Shown here: positions 16,901 to 24,683 of the stretch, one piece after another
How the letters are laid out: every line of letters starts with the position of its first letter
Position numbering within the stretch: position 1 is the stretch's first letter
DNA from: Bacteroidales bacterium
GTDB lineage: Bacteria; Bacteroidota; Bacteroidia; Bacteroidales; JAAUTT01
DNA: 33,559 nucleotides
Assembly: GCA_025361285.1 (NCBI GenBank)
Contig: JANYAP010000028.1
Coordinates: 1-33,559 of the forward strand
Reading direction: 5' to 3'
Program-made: the position numbers and the translations under genes
Notes under the pieces: model-generated
The model's input: the letters and a program-made list of their open reading frames with translations, nothing else
The model's database searches: none
Told to the model about the DNA's origin: nothing

Positions 16901-18730
16901 TAATTGTTCAAACCACCAACTTAATTCTTTAAGCGGCTTTTCGATGTAGTTATGTGTCTGGTAATTAATTAATTGGTCGGAAAACCAATCATAAACCTTA
17001 CTAACAGTCTGTTTTTGGTAATCGATAAGAAGGATAAATGCCAGATCAGCCTTAATGTTTTTACCAACCATTTCGAGGGCATCATTAATTCCATTATCGG
17101 TTTTGTCGAACGATTGATTTAAAAAATTCGACGAAATATCTTTTAATAGAACATCGTGTGCATGATGTATCAATATTTCGTTTTCGAGACGTTTCTTCTC
17201 AGTAATATCGCGCGAAATACCAGTTGTACCACATATTTCGCCATTACTATCAAAAACTGGGGTAATAAACGATTCAACAACAATGTTTGCACCGTCAACA
17301 ACTAACTCCTCTTCTCTATTAATACGTAACTTGCTCTCGATAACCAGTTTGTCGTCTTCGTTAAATTGAACAACACTCCGTTGGGGGTCTAAATCGTTGT
17401 ACGTTTTTCCAATAATTTGCTCAACAGTTAAACCCGACAATTTTATAAATGGCTCGTTAACAGCTTCGTATTTTCCATCAACATCTTTCATCCAAGCCAT
17501 AAATGGAAGATTATCGAGCAATGATCGTATGCTCGATTTACTTTTCATAAGCGAATCGAACGTTTGCTGAAGTTTGGTTTGCGCTATTTTTCTATCAGTA
17601 ATATCGGTAACTACGGTAAGCATACACCGTTCATTACCAATATTTATAAGGTCGGTAGAAATAATACCATGAACAATGTTGCCGCTTTTATTAATTAAAT
17701 CGACCTCTAAATTCCTAATATTAAGGTTTGTATGTACCTGCGAATTAATATTACTCCAGTCTTCAAAATTTTTATAGATATTTAACTCTGTTGACGATTT
17801 ACCTACAACTTCCTGATTACTATACCCTAAGATACGGCAGAAGCTGTCATTTACGTCAATAATACGTCCATCGACAAAGGAACTGATTGACATTGCCGAT
17901 GGATTAGAACCAAAGGCTTTGGCAAACTTCTCTTCCGAATTACGCAGGTTAGTAATATCCTTACTTAGGGCAAATAGCACGTTTTTTCCGTTCCATATTG
18001 TTCTATTAATTCGCGATTCGACATATATTTTTTGATTATCGCGCGAATATAATGGAACAAAGGAAGTTCGAATGTTTCCAGCAAACATGTGCGTAATAAT
18101 GGACTCAACTTCGTCTTTGTTTTCAGGTGGATGAACTTTAGTTACATGAATGCCAAGCAATTCGTCGAAGGAATAACCCAATTTACTAAGAACTAAATTG
18201 TTAACCTGAAGGATAAGTCCATTTTCGTCGAGTACGAACAAGTAATCCTCAATTTCGTTTAGGAGGTTTCGGTAGTTCTCCTCGCTAACTCTTATACGGC
18301 GCTCAAGTTCAATCTGATGCTTATGTTTAAGTTGGAGATTATAAATTTTTTCAACCACTTTTACAACTTCCAAACGAAAATTAGGTGATGTTTTAAGTAA
18401 AAAATCTAGGGCTCCTTCGCGCATCGCGCCAATAACAATGTTTATATCAGAATCGGCCGACGAAAAAATAATTGAATGTTGGCGATTTTTTAATCGTAAT
18501 TCTTTAATAATGTCAACGCCATTCATCGATGGTAGATTATTGTCCATAATAACAATATCAACATCATCGTTAATCATAAGATAACCTAATGCCTCCTTGC
18601 CGTCGAAAATTTTGGTTAACTTATATTTTTTATCGCTTAACAGATACCCAATAAGTTCCGATTGTGCAATGTCGTCTTCAACAACAAGAATACTAATTTG
18701 ATCTGTAAACCCTTCATTACCTGACACCAT
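13922..18730 (-). CDS. Giant hybrid sensor kinase: REC-PAS3-GAF-PAS3-HisKA-HATPase-REC-Hpt
   Basis: This 1602-residue cytoplasmic protein has no membrane segment. Order: REC with D63 (IVIMDNNLPSMNG); three PAS domains (starting near ENYRNLLNEIEDYLF, EEKFAKAFGSNP and SSIRSLLDNLPF); a GAF-like domain; three more PAS domains (EKRYRQIVENASEIIF, LRLSTIISSLQAGLM and EERLQIALKGGNNGLW, the last PAS_3-like); HisKA with FLANMSHEIRTPMNG (His near 1105); HATPase with DTGIGI and GGTGLGL; a second REC (MDKQMPEMGG, Asp near 1397); and a C-terminal Hpt domain with DLAHKLKPS (His near 1540). It therefore holds a complete internal phosphorelay plus an input receiver. The final output regulator is not obvious; the nearby LuxR-type regulator has its own kinase. 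The start is the ATG at 18730. nspC follows after 24 nt. Confidence 0.93.
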   Translation of the reverse strand: MVSGNEGFTDQISILVVEDDIAQSELIGYLLSDKKYKLTKIFDGKEALGYLMINDDVDIVIMDNNLPSMNGVDIIKELRLKNRQHSIIFSSADSDINIVIGAMREGALDFLLKTSPNFRLEVVKVVEKIYNLQLKHKHQIELERRIRVSEENYRNLLNEIEDYLFVLDENGLILQVNNLVLSKLGYSFDELLGIHVTKVHPPENKDEVESIITHMFAGNIRTSFVPLYSRDNQKIYVESRINRTIWNGKNVLFALSKDITNLRNSEEKFAKAFGSNPSAMSISSFVDGRIIDVNDSFCRILGYSNQEVVGKSSTELNIYKNFEDWSNINSQVHTNLNIRNLEVDLINKSGNIVHGIISTDLINIGNERCMLTVVTDITDRKIAQTKLQQTFDSLMKSKSSIRSLLDNLPFMAWMKDVDGKYEAVNEPFIKLSGLTVEQIIGKTYNDLDPQRSVVQFNEDDKLVIESKLRINREEELVVDGANIVVESFITPVFDSNGEICGTTGISRDITEKKRLENEILIHHAHDVLLKDISSNFLNQSFDKTDNGINDALEMVGKNIKADLAFILLIDYQKQTVSKVYDWFSDQLINYQTHNYIEKPLKELSWWFEQLKRNEYIHINHLSQLPDSVRETSFFIDFRNIKSLIIAPMLIGENNIIGLTGFSSISSVVNWKKDTRKLIVRVTEIISRAFEHKTWKHTIEVSEKRYRQIVENASEIIFKTDENGNFLYVNPIAVKFLEYSEQELLTMNYFDLVLPEYKDSVSKYFSDQVENEVSSSYLEFPILTKSGKLKWIGQNIQIVDNEGGINEITAVSREITDRYIAQKELEFTSLRLSTIISSLQAGLMVEDDAGKVIIINQQFCMLFSISSPPEQMIGSQSVDIIRQTHLLFKNPDQYIARFNKVLSDKFIEINEEIELQDGRFFERDYVPLFLHDRYIGHFWLFRDITSRKLAEEIITKSEERLQIALKGGNNGLWDWNYQTGELFLTASTFDMLGYPAKSDRIHINKWRKLYFADDVETADNNLQRHLNGETEFYETEQRLLTAKGKYKWVLVRGKIMEWDEAGKPIRITGVNTDIDHIKKMASELILAKAESERANVAKSRFLANMSHEIRTPMNGIIGLSKLLRKTKMEETQTNYLDAIISSADNLLVIINDILDFSKITEGKLQLEKIDIRIDKLVSSLIKSLEFTAKDKEVDLRYSIDPKLNMSLLGDPVRINQILVNLLGNALKFTSDGYVELGVVLDKRELNINFVNFYVKDTGIGIDIEKQQSIFDIFSQEDESVSRKYGGTGLGLAISKQLVEMMNGEINIESKKGKGSKFYFTIPLPDGNVDVLKDEIQDHSEPIDLSNLRVLVAEDHKVNQFLIKAIFRNWKVEPDIAENGLIAIEMLEKKEYDIVFMDKQMPEMGGVEATVIIREQLKLDLPIIALTAAALKGSKEQALESGMNDYITKPFEADDLLNIIRKYVKKTSPKSNTLDELIDGNMKQANASGKLYGLKTLLNMFSNNKDSIREMIQLFIDTTQPILDEILVEYERNNYSKVGDLAHKLKPSIDFMEIESLKQVIRDMESAGKATFDDGKLKEVIPIFAKTIPIILLQLKDELATMEG

Positions 18731-18963
18731 ATAATTCGTCTTATACCTTATTTTTAGTTATAAAAGTTACATATAATTTTTTAATATGCCAATAGGCTGA
18801 TGATTAAAAATTAAAATTCCGTTTCTGAAAATTCAGAACTTCTGACCCATTAGTTGTTAATCAGTCGTTTGTTATAGTTTAAATGTAAACAATATTGTCG
18901 TAACGTAACAATAAGGTAATAAGGTTGGTTGTATGGATTCATATTAATCGCTAGAGCTTCAGT

Positions 18964-19902
18964 TTAAAACAATCTTCCTTGCCAAGTATCTAATTCGGCC
19001 AATCTGTTTTCGAGTTTCTGCAAAAGGGTAAATGTGCGTACCAATCCCCAGCCTGGACCTGCCAAAAAGCGAGGTGGCACTTCGGCTGTGAAGCGTTCAA
19101 CCACGAACGCAGGATTTAATTTTTCAAGAAAAGTAATAAAAAACTCAATATATTCGTCCATGCCAAATATTTCAAAATCAGATGGTTGCTTGAGATATTC
19201 GGCAGCCATAACAGTATTTTTGATAATTTGCAACTGATGGAATTTAATGGAATGCAGAGGCAACTGGTTAATTAACGCCACTTCATCGAGCATTTGCATT
19301 CGGGTTTCGCCTGGCAACCCAAATATTATGTGCGCGCCTGTTTTAATGCCTCGTTTGGCTGTTTGCTCAATAGCATAAACACTATCCTCGAAGGTATGGC
19401 CTCGGTTAATTCGGTTTAACGATGTGTTATAACACGACTCGATTCCATATTCTATGGTAACATAATGTTTTTCAGCTATTTCCTGAAAAAAGTCGAGTAT
19501 TTCGTCATCAACGCAATCGGGACGTGTGCCAATAACCAAACCAATTACCCCAGGTACCGCTAAAGCCTCGTTATATAAGGCTCGCAGCCTATTTATTGGT
19601 GCATAGGTATTTGAGAAAGCCTGAAAATACGCCAAAAACTTGCTTGCGCGCCTGTACCTATTAGCATGAAATTCAACTCCTTCGGTAATCTGTTGGGTTA
19701 TCGACTTTTGCGGAATGCAATATGAAGGACTGAATGCATCGTTATTACAGAAAGTACAGCCACCCAGTCCTTTAGAGCCATCGCGGTTTGGGCATGTAAA
19801 TCCGGCATCGATTGTAACCTTCTGAACTCGCTCGCCAAACTGCGAACGGAAATACTCGGTATAATTATTATATCGCCGGCTATGCCCCCAAGGGTATGTC
19901 AT
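18964..19902 (-). CDS. YhcC-type radical SAM protein (TIGR01212 family)
   Basis: The 312-residue protein matches the YhcC/TIGR01212 family: the start WGHSRRYNNYTEYFRSQFG, then CPNRDGSKGLGGCTFC with C37, C49 and C52. The widely spaced CX11CX2C pattern is characteristic of this family. Other family blocks are YFQAFSNTYAP, GLVIGTRPDCV, VTIEYGIES, AHIIFGLPGET and HSIKFHQLQIIKNT. The reaction is not established to my knowledge. The start is the ATG at 19902. Upstream and downstream genes on the same strand are separated by 66 nt (HicB-like) and 233 nt (kinase), so it may be a single transcript or share one with the HicB-like gene. Confidence 0.92.
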   Translation of the reverse strand: MTYPWGHSRRYNNYTEYFRSQFGERVQKVTIDAGFTCPNRDGSKGLGGCTFCNNDAFSPSYCIPQKSITQQITEGVEFHANRYRRASKFLAYFQAFSNTYAPINRLRALYNEALAVPGVIGLVIGTRPDCVDDEILDFFQEIAEKHYVTIEYGIESCYNTSLNRINRGHTFEDSVYAIEQTAKRGIKTGAHIIFGLPGETRMQMLDEVALINQLPLHSIKFHQLQIIKNTVMAAEYLKQPSDFEIFGMDEYIEFFITFLEKLNPAFVVERFTAEVPPRFLAGPGWGLVRTFTLLQKLENRLAELDTWQGRLF

Positions 19903-19968
19903 TTTTGGTTTTTATTAGTTATGCTTTAACCTAAATAAGCATAAAAAAGTAATATTGGATTTTAATTT

Positions 19969-20157
19969 TCAACAATCTACCATAAGCTGCTGTTTTTGAA
20001 TATTCAATAGAAGTTTTAAAGCGTCAATTAATTTAATTTTAAGTTCGTCGATAGTTTTGCATTGTGAAATAGCAGCAGGAAATTCCTCAATTTGCCCAAC
20101 ATACATGCTACTTTCAAGATCCTTTTGAATTAAAATTGTTAAATCGGTTGCTTTCAT
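19969..20157 (-). CDS. Orphan HicB-like small protein
   Basis: This 62-residue protein starts at the ATG at 20157; a longer frame opens upstream only with TTG. The pattern ILIQKDLESSMYVGQIEEFP, then AISQCKTIDELKIKLIDALKLLL, is the partial RNase-H-like fold of HicB antitoxins (strand, strand, 'GKT' turn, helix). No C-terminal DNA-binding extension is present. A HicA toxin of about 60 residues is not found on either side: only 66 nt lie downstream and 136 nt upstream before murA. It may be a solitary HicB-fold protein rather than an antitoxin. Two copies of AATACTAGT lie upstream. Confidence 0.7.
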   Translation of the reverse strand: MKATDLTILIQKDLESSMYVGQIEEFPAAISQCKTIDELKIKLIDALKLLLNIQKQQLMVDC

Positions 20158-20227
20158 AATATCTAAATATTTATCTTGCAAAAGCAACCAAAATATTACT
20201 TTTTTGAAGATGATATATCTTAGTCGT

Positions 20228-20257
20228 AATACTAGTAATATTGATCACAATACTAGT
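20228..20257. promoter_or_regulatory. Paired AATACTAGT sites upstream of the HicB-like gene
   Basis: AATACTAGT occurs at 20228-20236 and again at 20249-20257, 21 bp apart (two helical turns), with TTGATCACAA between them. The region lies 71-100 nt upstream of the HicB-like start and beyond the murA stop. This is the geometry of a paired operator, but function is only inferred. Confidence 0.35.
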
Positions 20258-20323
20258 TACTTACAATCCAATTTCGCCGAGCTGTCTGTAATTGAGAGTT
20301 GTACCAAAGCTCCTGCCCATTTA

Positions 20324-21631
20324 TTATTCAACACGTTCAATTTTCGCTCCCAATTTATTCAATCGAACATCTATTTGTTCGTATCCGCGATCAATTTGCT
20401 CTATGTTGTGGATGGTGCTTGTGCCGTCGGCCGAAAGGGCTGCAATTAAAAGGGCAACGCCTGCGCGAATATCGGGCGAGGTCATTACTGTGCCGCGAAG
20501 TTTAAATTTATTGTCGAGCCCTATAACTGTGGCACGGTGGGGATCGCATAATATTATTTGTGCACCCATGTCGATTAACTTATCGACAAAGAACAGGCGA
20601 CTTTCGAACATTTTTTGGTGTATAAGCACGCTTCCTTTGGCTTGTGTAGCCACCACTAAAAAAACGCTTAACAGATCGGGCGTTAATCCTGGCCATGGAG
20701 CATCGGCAATGTTCATTATCGAGCCATCGATAAATGTTTCAATCTCGTAGGAGTTTTGAGATGGAATATATATATCGTCGCCACGGCGTTCGAGCTTTAT
20801 TCCAAGCCGTTCGAAGGAAATTGGTATTATACCCAAATTATCGAACGATGTATTTTTTATAGTAATTTCGGAATGTGTGAGTGCAGCAAGACCAATAAAA
20901 CTGCCTACTTCAATCATATCGGGTAGAATTTGATGATTACACCCATTAAGGCATTCAACGCCTTCGATAGTGAGCAAATTGGAACTTACGCCCGAAATGC
21001 GCGCACCCATGCTGTTTAGCATTTTGCAAAGTTGCTGTATATATGGTTCACAGGCAGCATTGTAAATGGTGGTAATGCCTTTTGCCATAACCGCTGCCAT
21101 TAGTATGTTGGCTGTTCCGGTAACCGAAGCTTCGTCGAGCAGCATATATGTGCCTTTCAGCGAACTAGCATCTACTTGAAAGGAATTTTCGGCGGCATTA
21201 TAATTGAATTTGGCTCCTAATTTTTCGAATCCAATAAAGTGGGTATCAAGTCGGCGCCTACCAATTTTATCTCCACCAGGGCGAGGAATATATCCTTTGC
21301 CAAATCGAGCAAGCAGTGGGCCAATAATCATTATCGAACCACGCAAGCTTGCGGCTTTTTGCTTAATTTCGGGCGACTTTAGCAAATCTACCTGAACATT
21401 ATCGGCTTTAAAGGTAAATGTCTTATCAGCTGGGCTACTAACCTTTACACCTAGCGACCTTAGAAGGTCAATTAAAATATTTACATCTTTTATATCGGGA
21501 ACATTGCTAATTGTAACAGGCTCGGCTGTAAGTAAACACGCGCAAATTACTTGCAGAGCCTCGTTTTTTGCACCTTGCGGATAAATTTCACCACTAAGCT
21601 GAATGCCGCCCTTAATTTCGAATTTCGACAT
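20324..21631 (-). CDS. murA: UDP-N-acetylglucosamine 1-carboxyvinyltransferase
   Basis: This enzyme catalyses the first committed step of peptidoglycan synthesis: enolpyruvyl transfer from phosphoenolpyruvate to UDP-GlcNAc in the cytoplasm. The 435-residue protein shows the EPSP-synthase fold with K22-N23 (YPQGAKNEAL), the SLRGSIMIIGPLLAR helix and the loop RPGGDKIGRRRLDTH. In that loop the catalytic Cys (C115 in E. coli) is D121. The same replacement in mycobacteria and chlamydiae gives fosfomycin-insensitive enzymes. The C-terminal DIRAGVALLIAALSADGTS block is standard. It starts at the ATG at 21631, 13 nt after the DUF4290 gene, so the two are probably one transcript. Confidence 0.96.
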   Translation of the reverse strand: MSKFEIKGGIQLSGEIYPQGAKNEALQVICACLLTAEPVTISNVPDIKDVNILIDLLRSLGVKVSSPADKTFTFKADNVQVDLLKSPEIKQKAASLRGSIMIIGPLLARFGKGYIPRPGGDKIGRRRLDTHFIGFEKLGAKFNYNAAENSFQVDASSLKGTYMLLDEASVTGTANILMAAVMAKGITTIYNAACEPYIQQLCKMLNSMGARISGVSSNLLTIEGVECLNGCNHQILPDMIEVGSFIGLAALTHSEITIKNTSFDNLGIIPISFERLGIKLERRGDDIYIPSQNSYEIETFIDGSIMNIADAPWPGLTPDLLSVFLVVATQAKGSVLIHQKMFESRLFFVDKLIDMGAQIILCDPHRATVIGLDNKFKLRGTVMTSPDIRAGVALLIAALSADGTSTIHNIEQIDRGYEQIDVRLNKLGAKIERVE

Positions 21632-21644
21632 AACTAATTATCGG

Positions 21645-22274
21645 TTAAAACGAACGACGCTTTCTGGGTGAAGGTATCATTACTTTGTCGCGCTTTTTCT
21701 TGCCTTTATTAAGTATTTCGCTTGTTTCCTCAAAACGGTATGTTTCATCGAGTGTTAAGCGGCCTTTCGAAAGAACACGAAAATCGTTTACAATAACCTG
21801 ATTGTCAACCGCCTCTCTATTCCAAGTAAGATACGATTTTTTCATGTGGTTGGCAATAATCTGCATAAGTGCACGGCGTTCGTCGTTGTCGGGCATATCG
21901 CAAGCCGTATTTATCATACGCTCCAATATTTTACCGTAATGTTTGTATCTAATAGCCGATTGCGGATATTCTACAATCTTCGGCTTTTCCTTAAATGTTT
22001 CGGGTACAGGAATATCATAAGGATAATCGATATCGAGCTTGAAACCCGACATGATGGCAATGTGATCCCAAAGTTTGTGTTTAAAATCGTGAATATCACG
22101 CAAGTGTGGATTAAGGTTGCCCATAACCGTTATTAATGCTTGTGTTAGCTGATTTCGTTTTGTACGATCGGCGGTGTCCATAATCTGATCGACCATTTGC
22201 TGTATATTTCTACCGTACTCAGGCAGTATTAGGTGCTTGCGCGACGTATTGTAATCGTAATCTATCATCTCCAT
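21645..22274 (-). CDS. DUF4290 domain-containing protein
   Basis: This is a basic, mostly helical protein of about 209 residues, recognised as the Bacteroidota-restricted DUF4290 family by DYNTSRKHLILPEYGRNIQ, GNLNPHLRDIHDFKHKLWDH and MKKSYLTWNREAVDNQVIVN. The start is taken as the ATG at 22274 (MEMIDYDYN), possibly 22268. The longer frame to 22289 begins with a TTG that lies inside the promoter -7 box. It ends in a lysine/arginine-rich tail (KGKKKRDKVMIPSPRKRRSF). The function is unknown. Its position just upstream of murA hints at a link with cell-wall growth, but this is only context. Confidence 0.88.
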   Translation of the reverse strand: MEMIDYDYNTSRKHLILPEYGRNIQQMVDQIMDTADRTKRNQLTQALITVMGNLNPHLRDIHDFKHKLWDHIAIMSGFKLDIDYPYDIPVPETFKEKPKIVEYPQSAIRYKHYGKILERMINTACDMPDNDERRALMQIIANHMKKSYLTWNREAVDNQVIVNDFRVLSKGRLTLDETYRFEETSEILNKGKKKRDKVMIPSPRKRRSF

Positions 22275-22286
22275 TATATTTTTTTG

Positions 22287-22318
22287 CAAAGTTAGTATTT
22301 TTAGTGTATAGAATCAAA
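22287..22318 (-). promoter_or_regulatory. Bacteroidota-type promoter for the DUF4290-murA unit
   Basis: On the minus strand TTTG (22315-22318) is followed after 20 nt by TAACTTTG (22287-22294). Both boxes match the -33/-7 consensus. The start of transcription would fall around 22280, just before the ATG at 22274, which rules out the TTG at 22289 as start codon. The -33 box overlaps the end of the helicase gene. Confidence 0.7.
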
Positions 22319-24641
22319 CAATTTTTAATTTCGCAAACTTCAATAGTATCTGTTTTTGACCGCCTTCGGGAAAAAATATTGTTGCTTTTACGTTTGGCTC
22401 TTTTCCTTCCAGACTAATAACTTTCCCTGTGCCAAAACGTTCGTGAATTACCTGCATTCCTGTTTGTATTTCCGATGGATTGTCGGCCTTAAAATTGGTT
22501 GCGGCAGGCTGTTTTGCTTCGGCTTTGCCAAGTTTAATAAGGTTTTTGGGCTGATAAAGTGGTTTAACAACCTCTGGTTCTGCACTTTTTGAATTGCTAA
22601 AACGCGGCTTTCGTGTCCAAAGCGTTTCGTCGGATATTTCAAAATTGTCGTTAATAGGGTTCTTTAACTCCGGAAGATCAAGAAATTGTTCATCTATCTC
22701 GGTAATAAAACGGCTTGGATTACAGCTCTTTACATCTCCCCACTTAAATCGTGTGCCCACATGCGATAAAAAAGCCTTATTTTTAGCGCGGGTAATAGCT
22801 ACGTAAAATAATCGTCGTTCTTCCTCAATATCTTCGAGTTGAGTGGTCGACATTTTACCTGGAAATAATTCCTCTTCCATTCCAACAACAAATACTACGC
22901 TAAATTCCAAACCTTTCGACGAATGAACGGTCATAATGGTTACTTTGTCGTTATCTTCGGGTTTTTCCGAATCGGCATCGGTAAGTAGCGCAACATTTTC
23001 GAGGTATAGTTCGAGAGTGCGAGGCCCTGCATCGGGTTCAGAATCAGTATCTTCTTGTGTAGTGTATTCCTTAATACTATTTAGTAATTCTTCTATATTC
23101 TCGAACTTACTAATGCTTTCGGGGGTTTTGTCGGCTTTAAGTTCCTTAATTATGCCCGATCCGGTAGCCACCTGATAAGCCAGATCGTAGGCATCCATGG
23201 TTTTTATTTGTGCAGCAAACTGCTTTATAAACGAAACAAACTGAGTTATTTTGGTTTTTGTGCCTTTATTTATGTCGATATCTACAAAATCGATACGTGA
23301 AGCAACATCAAAAAAGGCCATATTTTTCTGATTGCCAAACTCTTCAAGTTTACCTATTGTAGTGTCGCCAATTCCACGAGCGGGGTAATTTATAATTCGG
23401 CGAAACGCTTCATCGTCGCGGTGGTTTACTATTAGGCGGAGATAGCTGAGTAAATCCTTAATTTCTTTCCGCTGATAAAACGACAAACCGCCATATACCT
23501 TGTATGGAATGCTACGTTTACGCATCGATTCCTCGAAAATACGGCTTTGCGCATTGGTTCGGTAGAGGATAGCAAAATCGCGGTACATTAGCTGGTTAGC
23601 CATACGTAGGTCGATAATAGTGTTGGCCACTAGGTATCCTTCCTCGATATCTGTTGCCCCCTTCATCACCTTTATTCTATCGCCTTCTTCGTTTTCCGAA
23701 AAAACGCGCTTCTGTATCTGGTTTTTATTTTTCCCGATAAGGCTATTTGCCGCATTTACAATGTTTTGCGTAGAGCGATAATTTTGCTCGAGCTTAAAAA
23801 GCTTATATTCAGGGTAATCGTTACGGAAGTTTAAAATATTTTCGATTTTAGCGCCACGAAACGAATATATACTTTGTGCATCGTCGCCAACCACGCATAT
23901 ATTGTGGTGGTTTTGAGCTAGTTTCTTAATAATTAGATATTGAGCATAATTTGTATCCTGATATTCATCAACCAAAACGTATTGAAACATGTTTTGGTAT
24001 TTCTGTAAAATTTCAGGAAAATCGCGAAATAAAATATTGGTATTCAGCAATAAATCGTCGAAATCCATTACTCCGGCTTTGTAGCATCTAACAACATATT
24101 CGCGGTAAATATCGGCTTGTTGCGGGCGTTTGCAAGCTTTATCCGACTCAATAGCGCGTGGGTTTGCAGCATACGCCTGTGGTGTAATTAAATTGTTTTT
24201 GGCACTCGATATTTTCGAGAACACGTCGTTGGGTTTATAAATCTGATCATCGAGATTCATCGATTTGATTATCTGACGAATAGAGTTTTTGGAGTCTTGC
24301 GAATCGTATATTGTAAATGTTGACGGATAACCGAGAGCTTGCGATTCGAGACGAAGTATTTTTGCAAATATGGAGTGAAACGTTCCCATCCATAGGTATT
24401 TAGCTCTACTTTCGCCTACCAAATGGCCAATTCGTTCCTTCATCTCCTTGGCGGCCTTGTTGGTAAAGGTTAGCGCCAGCACCGAACGTGCGTTTACACC
24501 ATTATCGAGCAAATTAGCCAACCTAAATGTTAATACTCGCGTTTTGCCCGAGCCAGCACCAGCAATAACTAGCGACGGCCCGTTAATATTAGTAACAGCA
24601 TTATATTGAACTTCGTTGAGGTCTTTTAAATAATCTTTCAC
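22314..24641 (-). CDS. PcrA/UvrD-type ATP-dependent DNA helicase
   Basis: This superfamily 1 3'-5' helicase has all its motifs visible: the Q-motif LNEVQYNAV, Walker A AGAGSGKT, ALTFTNKAAKEMKERI, DEYQDTNYAQY (motif II), GDDAQSIYSFRGA (III), LEQNYRS (IV), VTIMTVHSSKGLEF (V) and RRLFYVAITRAK (VI). The C-terminus (TGMQVIHERFGTGKVISLEG...ILLKFAKLKI) is the Tudor-like domain of PcrA that contacts RNA polymerase in other bacteria. The GTG at 24641 (VKDYLKDLNEVQ) is chosen as start, giving 775 residues; the nine extra residues of the frame begin at a TTG within a -7 promoter box. Roles are nucleotide-excision and replication-associated repair. Confidence 0.94.
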   Translation of the reverse strand: MKDYLKDLNEVQYNAVTNINGPSLVIAGAGSGKTRVLTFRLANLLDNGVNARSVLALTFTNKAAKEMKERIGHLVGESRAKYLWMGTFHSIFAKILRLESQALGYPSTFTIYDSQDSKNSIRQIIKSMNLDDQIYKPNDVFSKISSAKNNLITPQAYAANPRAIESDKACKRPQQADIYREYVVRCYKAGVMDFDDLLLNTNILFRDFPEILQKYQNMFQYVLVDEYQDTNYAQYLIIKKLAQNHHNICVVGDDAQSIYSFRGAKIENILNFRNDYPEYKLFKLEQNYRSTQNIVNAANSLIGKNKNQIQKRVFSENEEGDRIKVMKGATDIEEGYLVANTIIDLRMANQLMYRDFAILYRTNAQSRIFEESMRKRSIPYKVYGGLSFYQRKEIKDLLSYLRLIVNHRDDEAFRRIINYPARGIGDTTIGKLEEFGNQKNMAFFDVASRIDFVDIDINKGTKTKITQFVSFIKQFAAQIKTMDAYDLAYQVATGSGIIKELKADKTPESISKFENIEELLNSIKEYTTQEDTDSEPDAGPRTLELYLENVALLTDADSEKPEDNDKVTIMTVHSSKGLEFSVVFVVGMEEELFPGKMSTTQLEDIEEERRLFYVAITRAKNKAFLSHVGTRFKWGDVKSCNPSRFITEIDEQFLDLPELKNPINDNFEISDETLWTRKPRFSNSKSAEPEVVKPLYQPKNLIKLGKAEAKQPAATNFKADNPSEIQTGMQVIHERFGTGKVISLEGKEPNVKATIFFPEGGQKQILLKFAKLKIV

Positions 24642-24665
24642 GTTTTTTTCCTGAAAATTGGACTT

Positions 24666-24673
24666 CAAAGGTA
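24666..24673 (-). promoter_or_regulatory. -7 box (TACCTTTG) ahead of the helicase gene
   Basis: A TAnnTTTG match on the minus strand lies 24 nt upstream of the GTG start at 24641. No TTTG occurs at the proper -33 distance, so this is only a half-match. It lies in the short gap after the cyclase gene. Confidence 0.4.
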
Positions 24674-24683
24674 ATAATTCGAA

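Noticed and set aside
18823-18838. TTCTGAAAATTCAGAA palindrome upstream of the giant kinase gene
   Set aside because: It is short and AT-rich, without a T run or a nearby recognised promoter; it may be chance.
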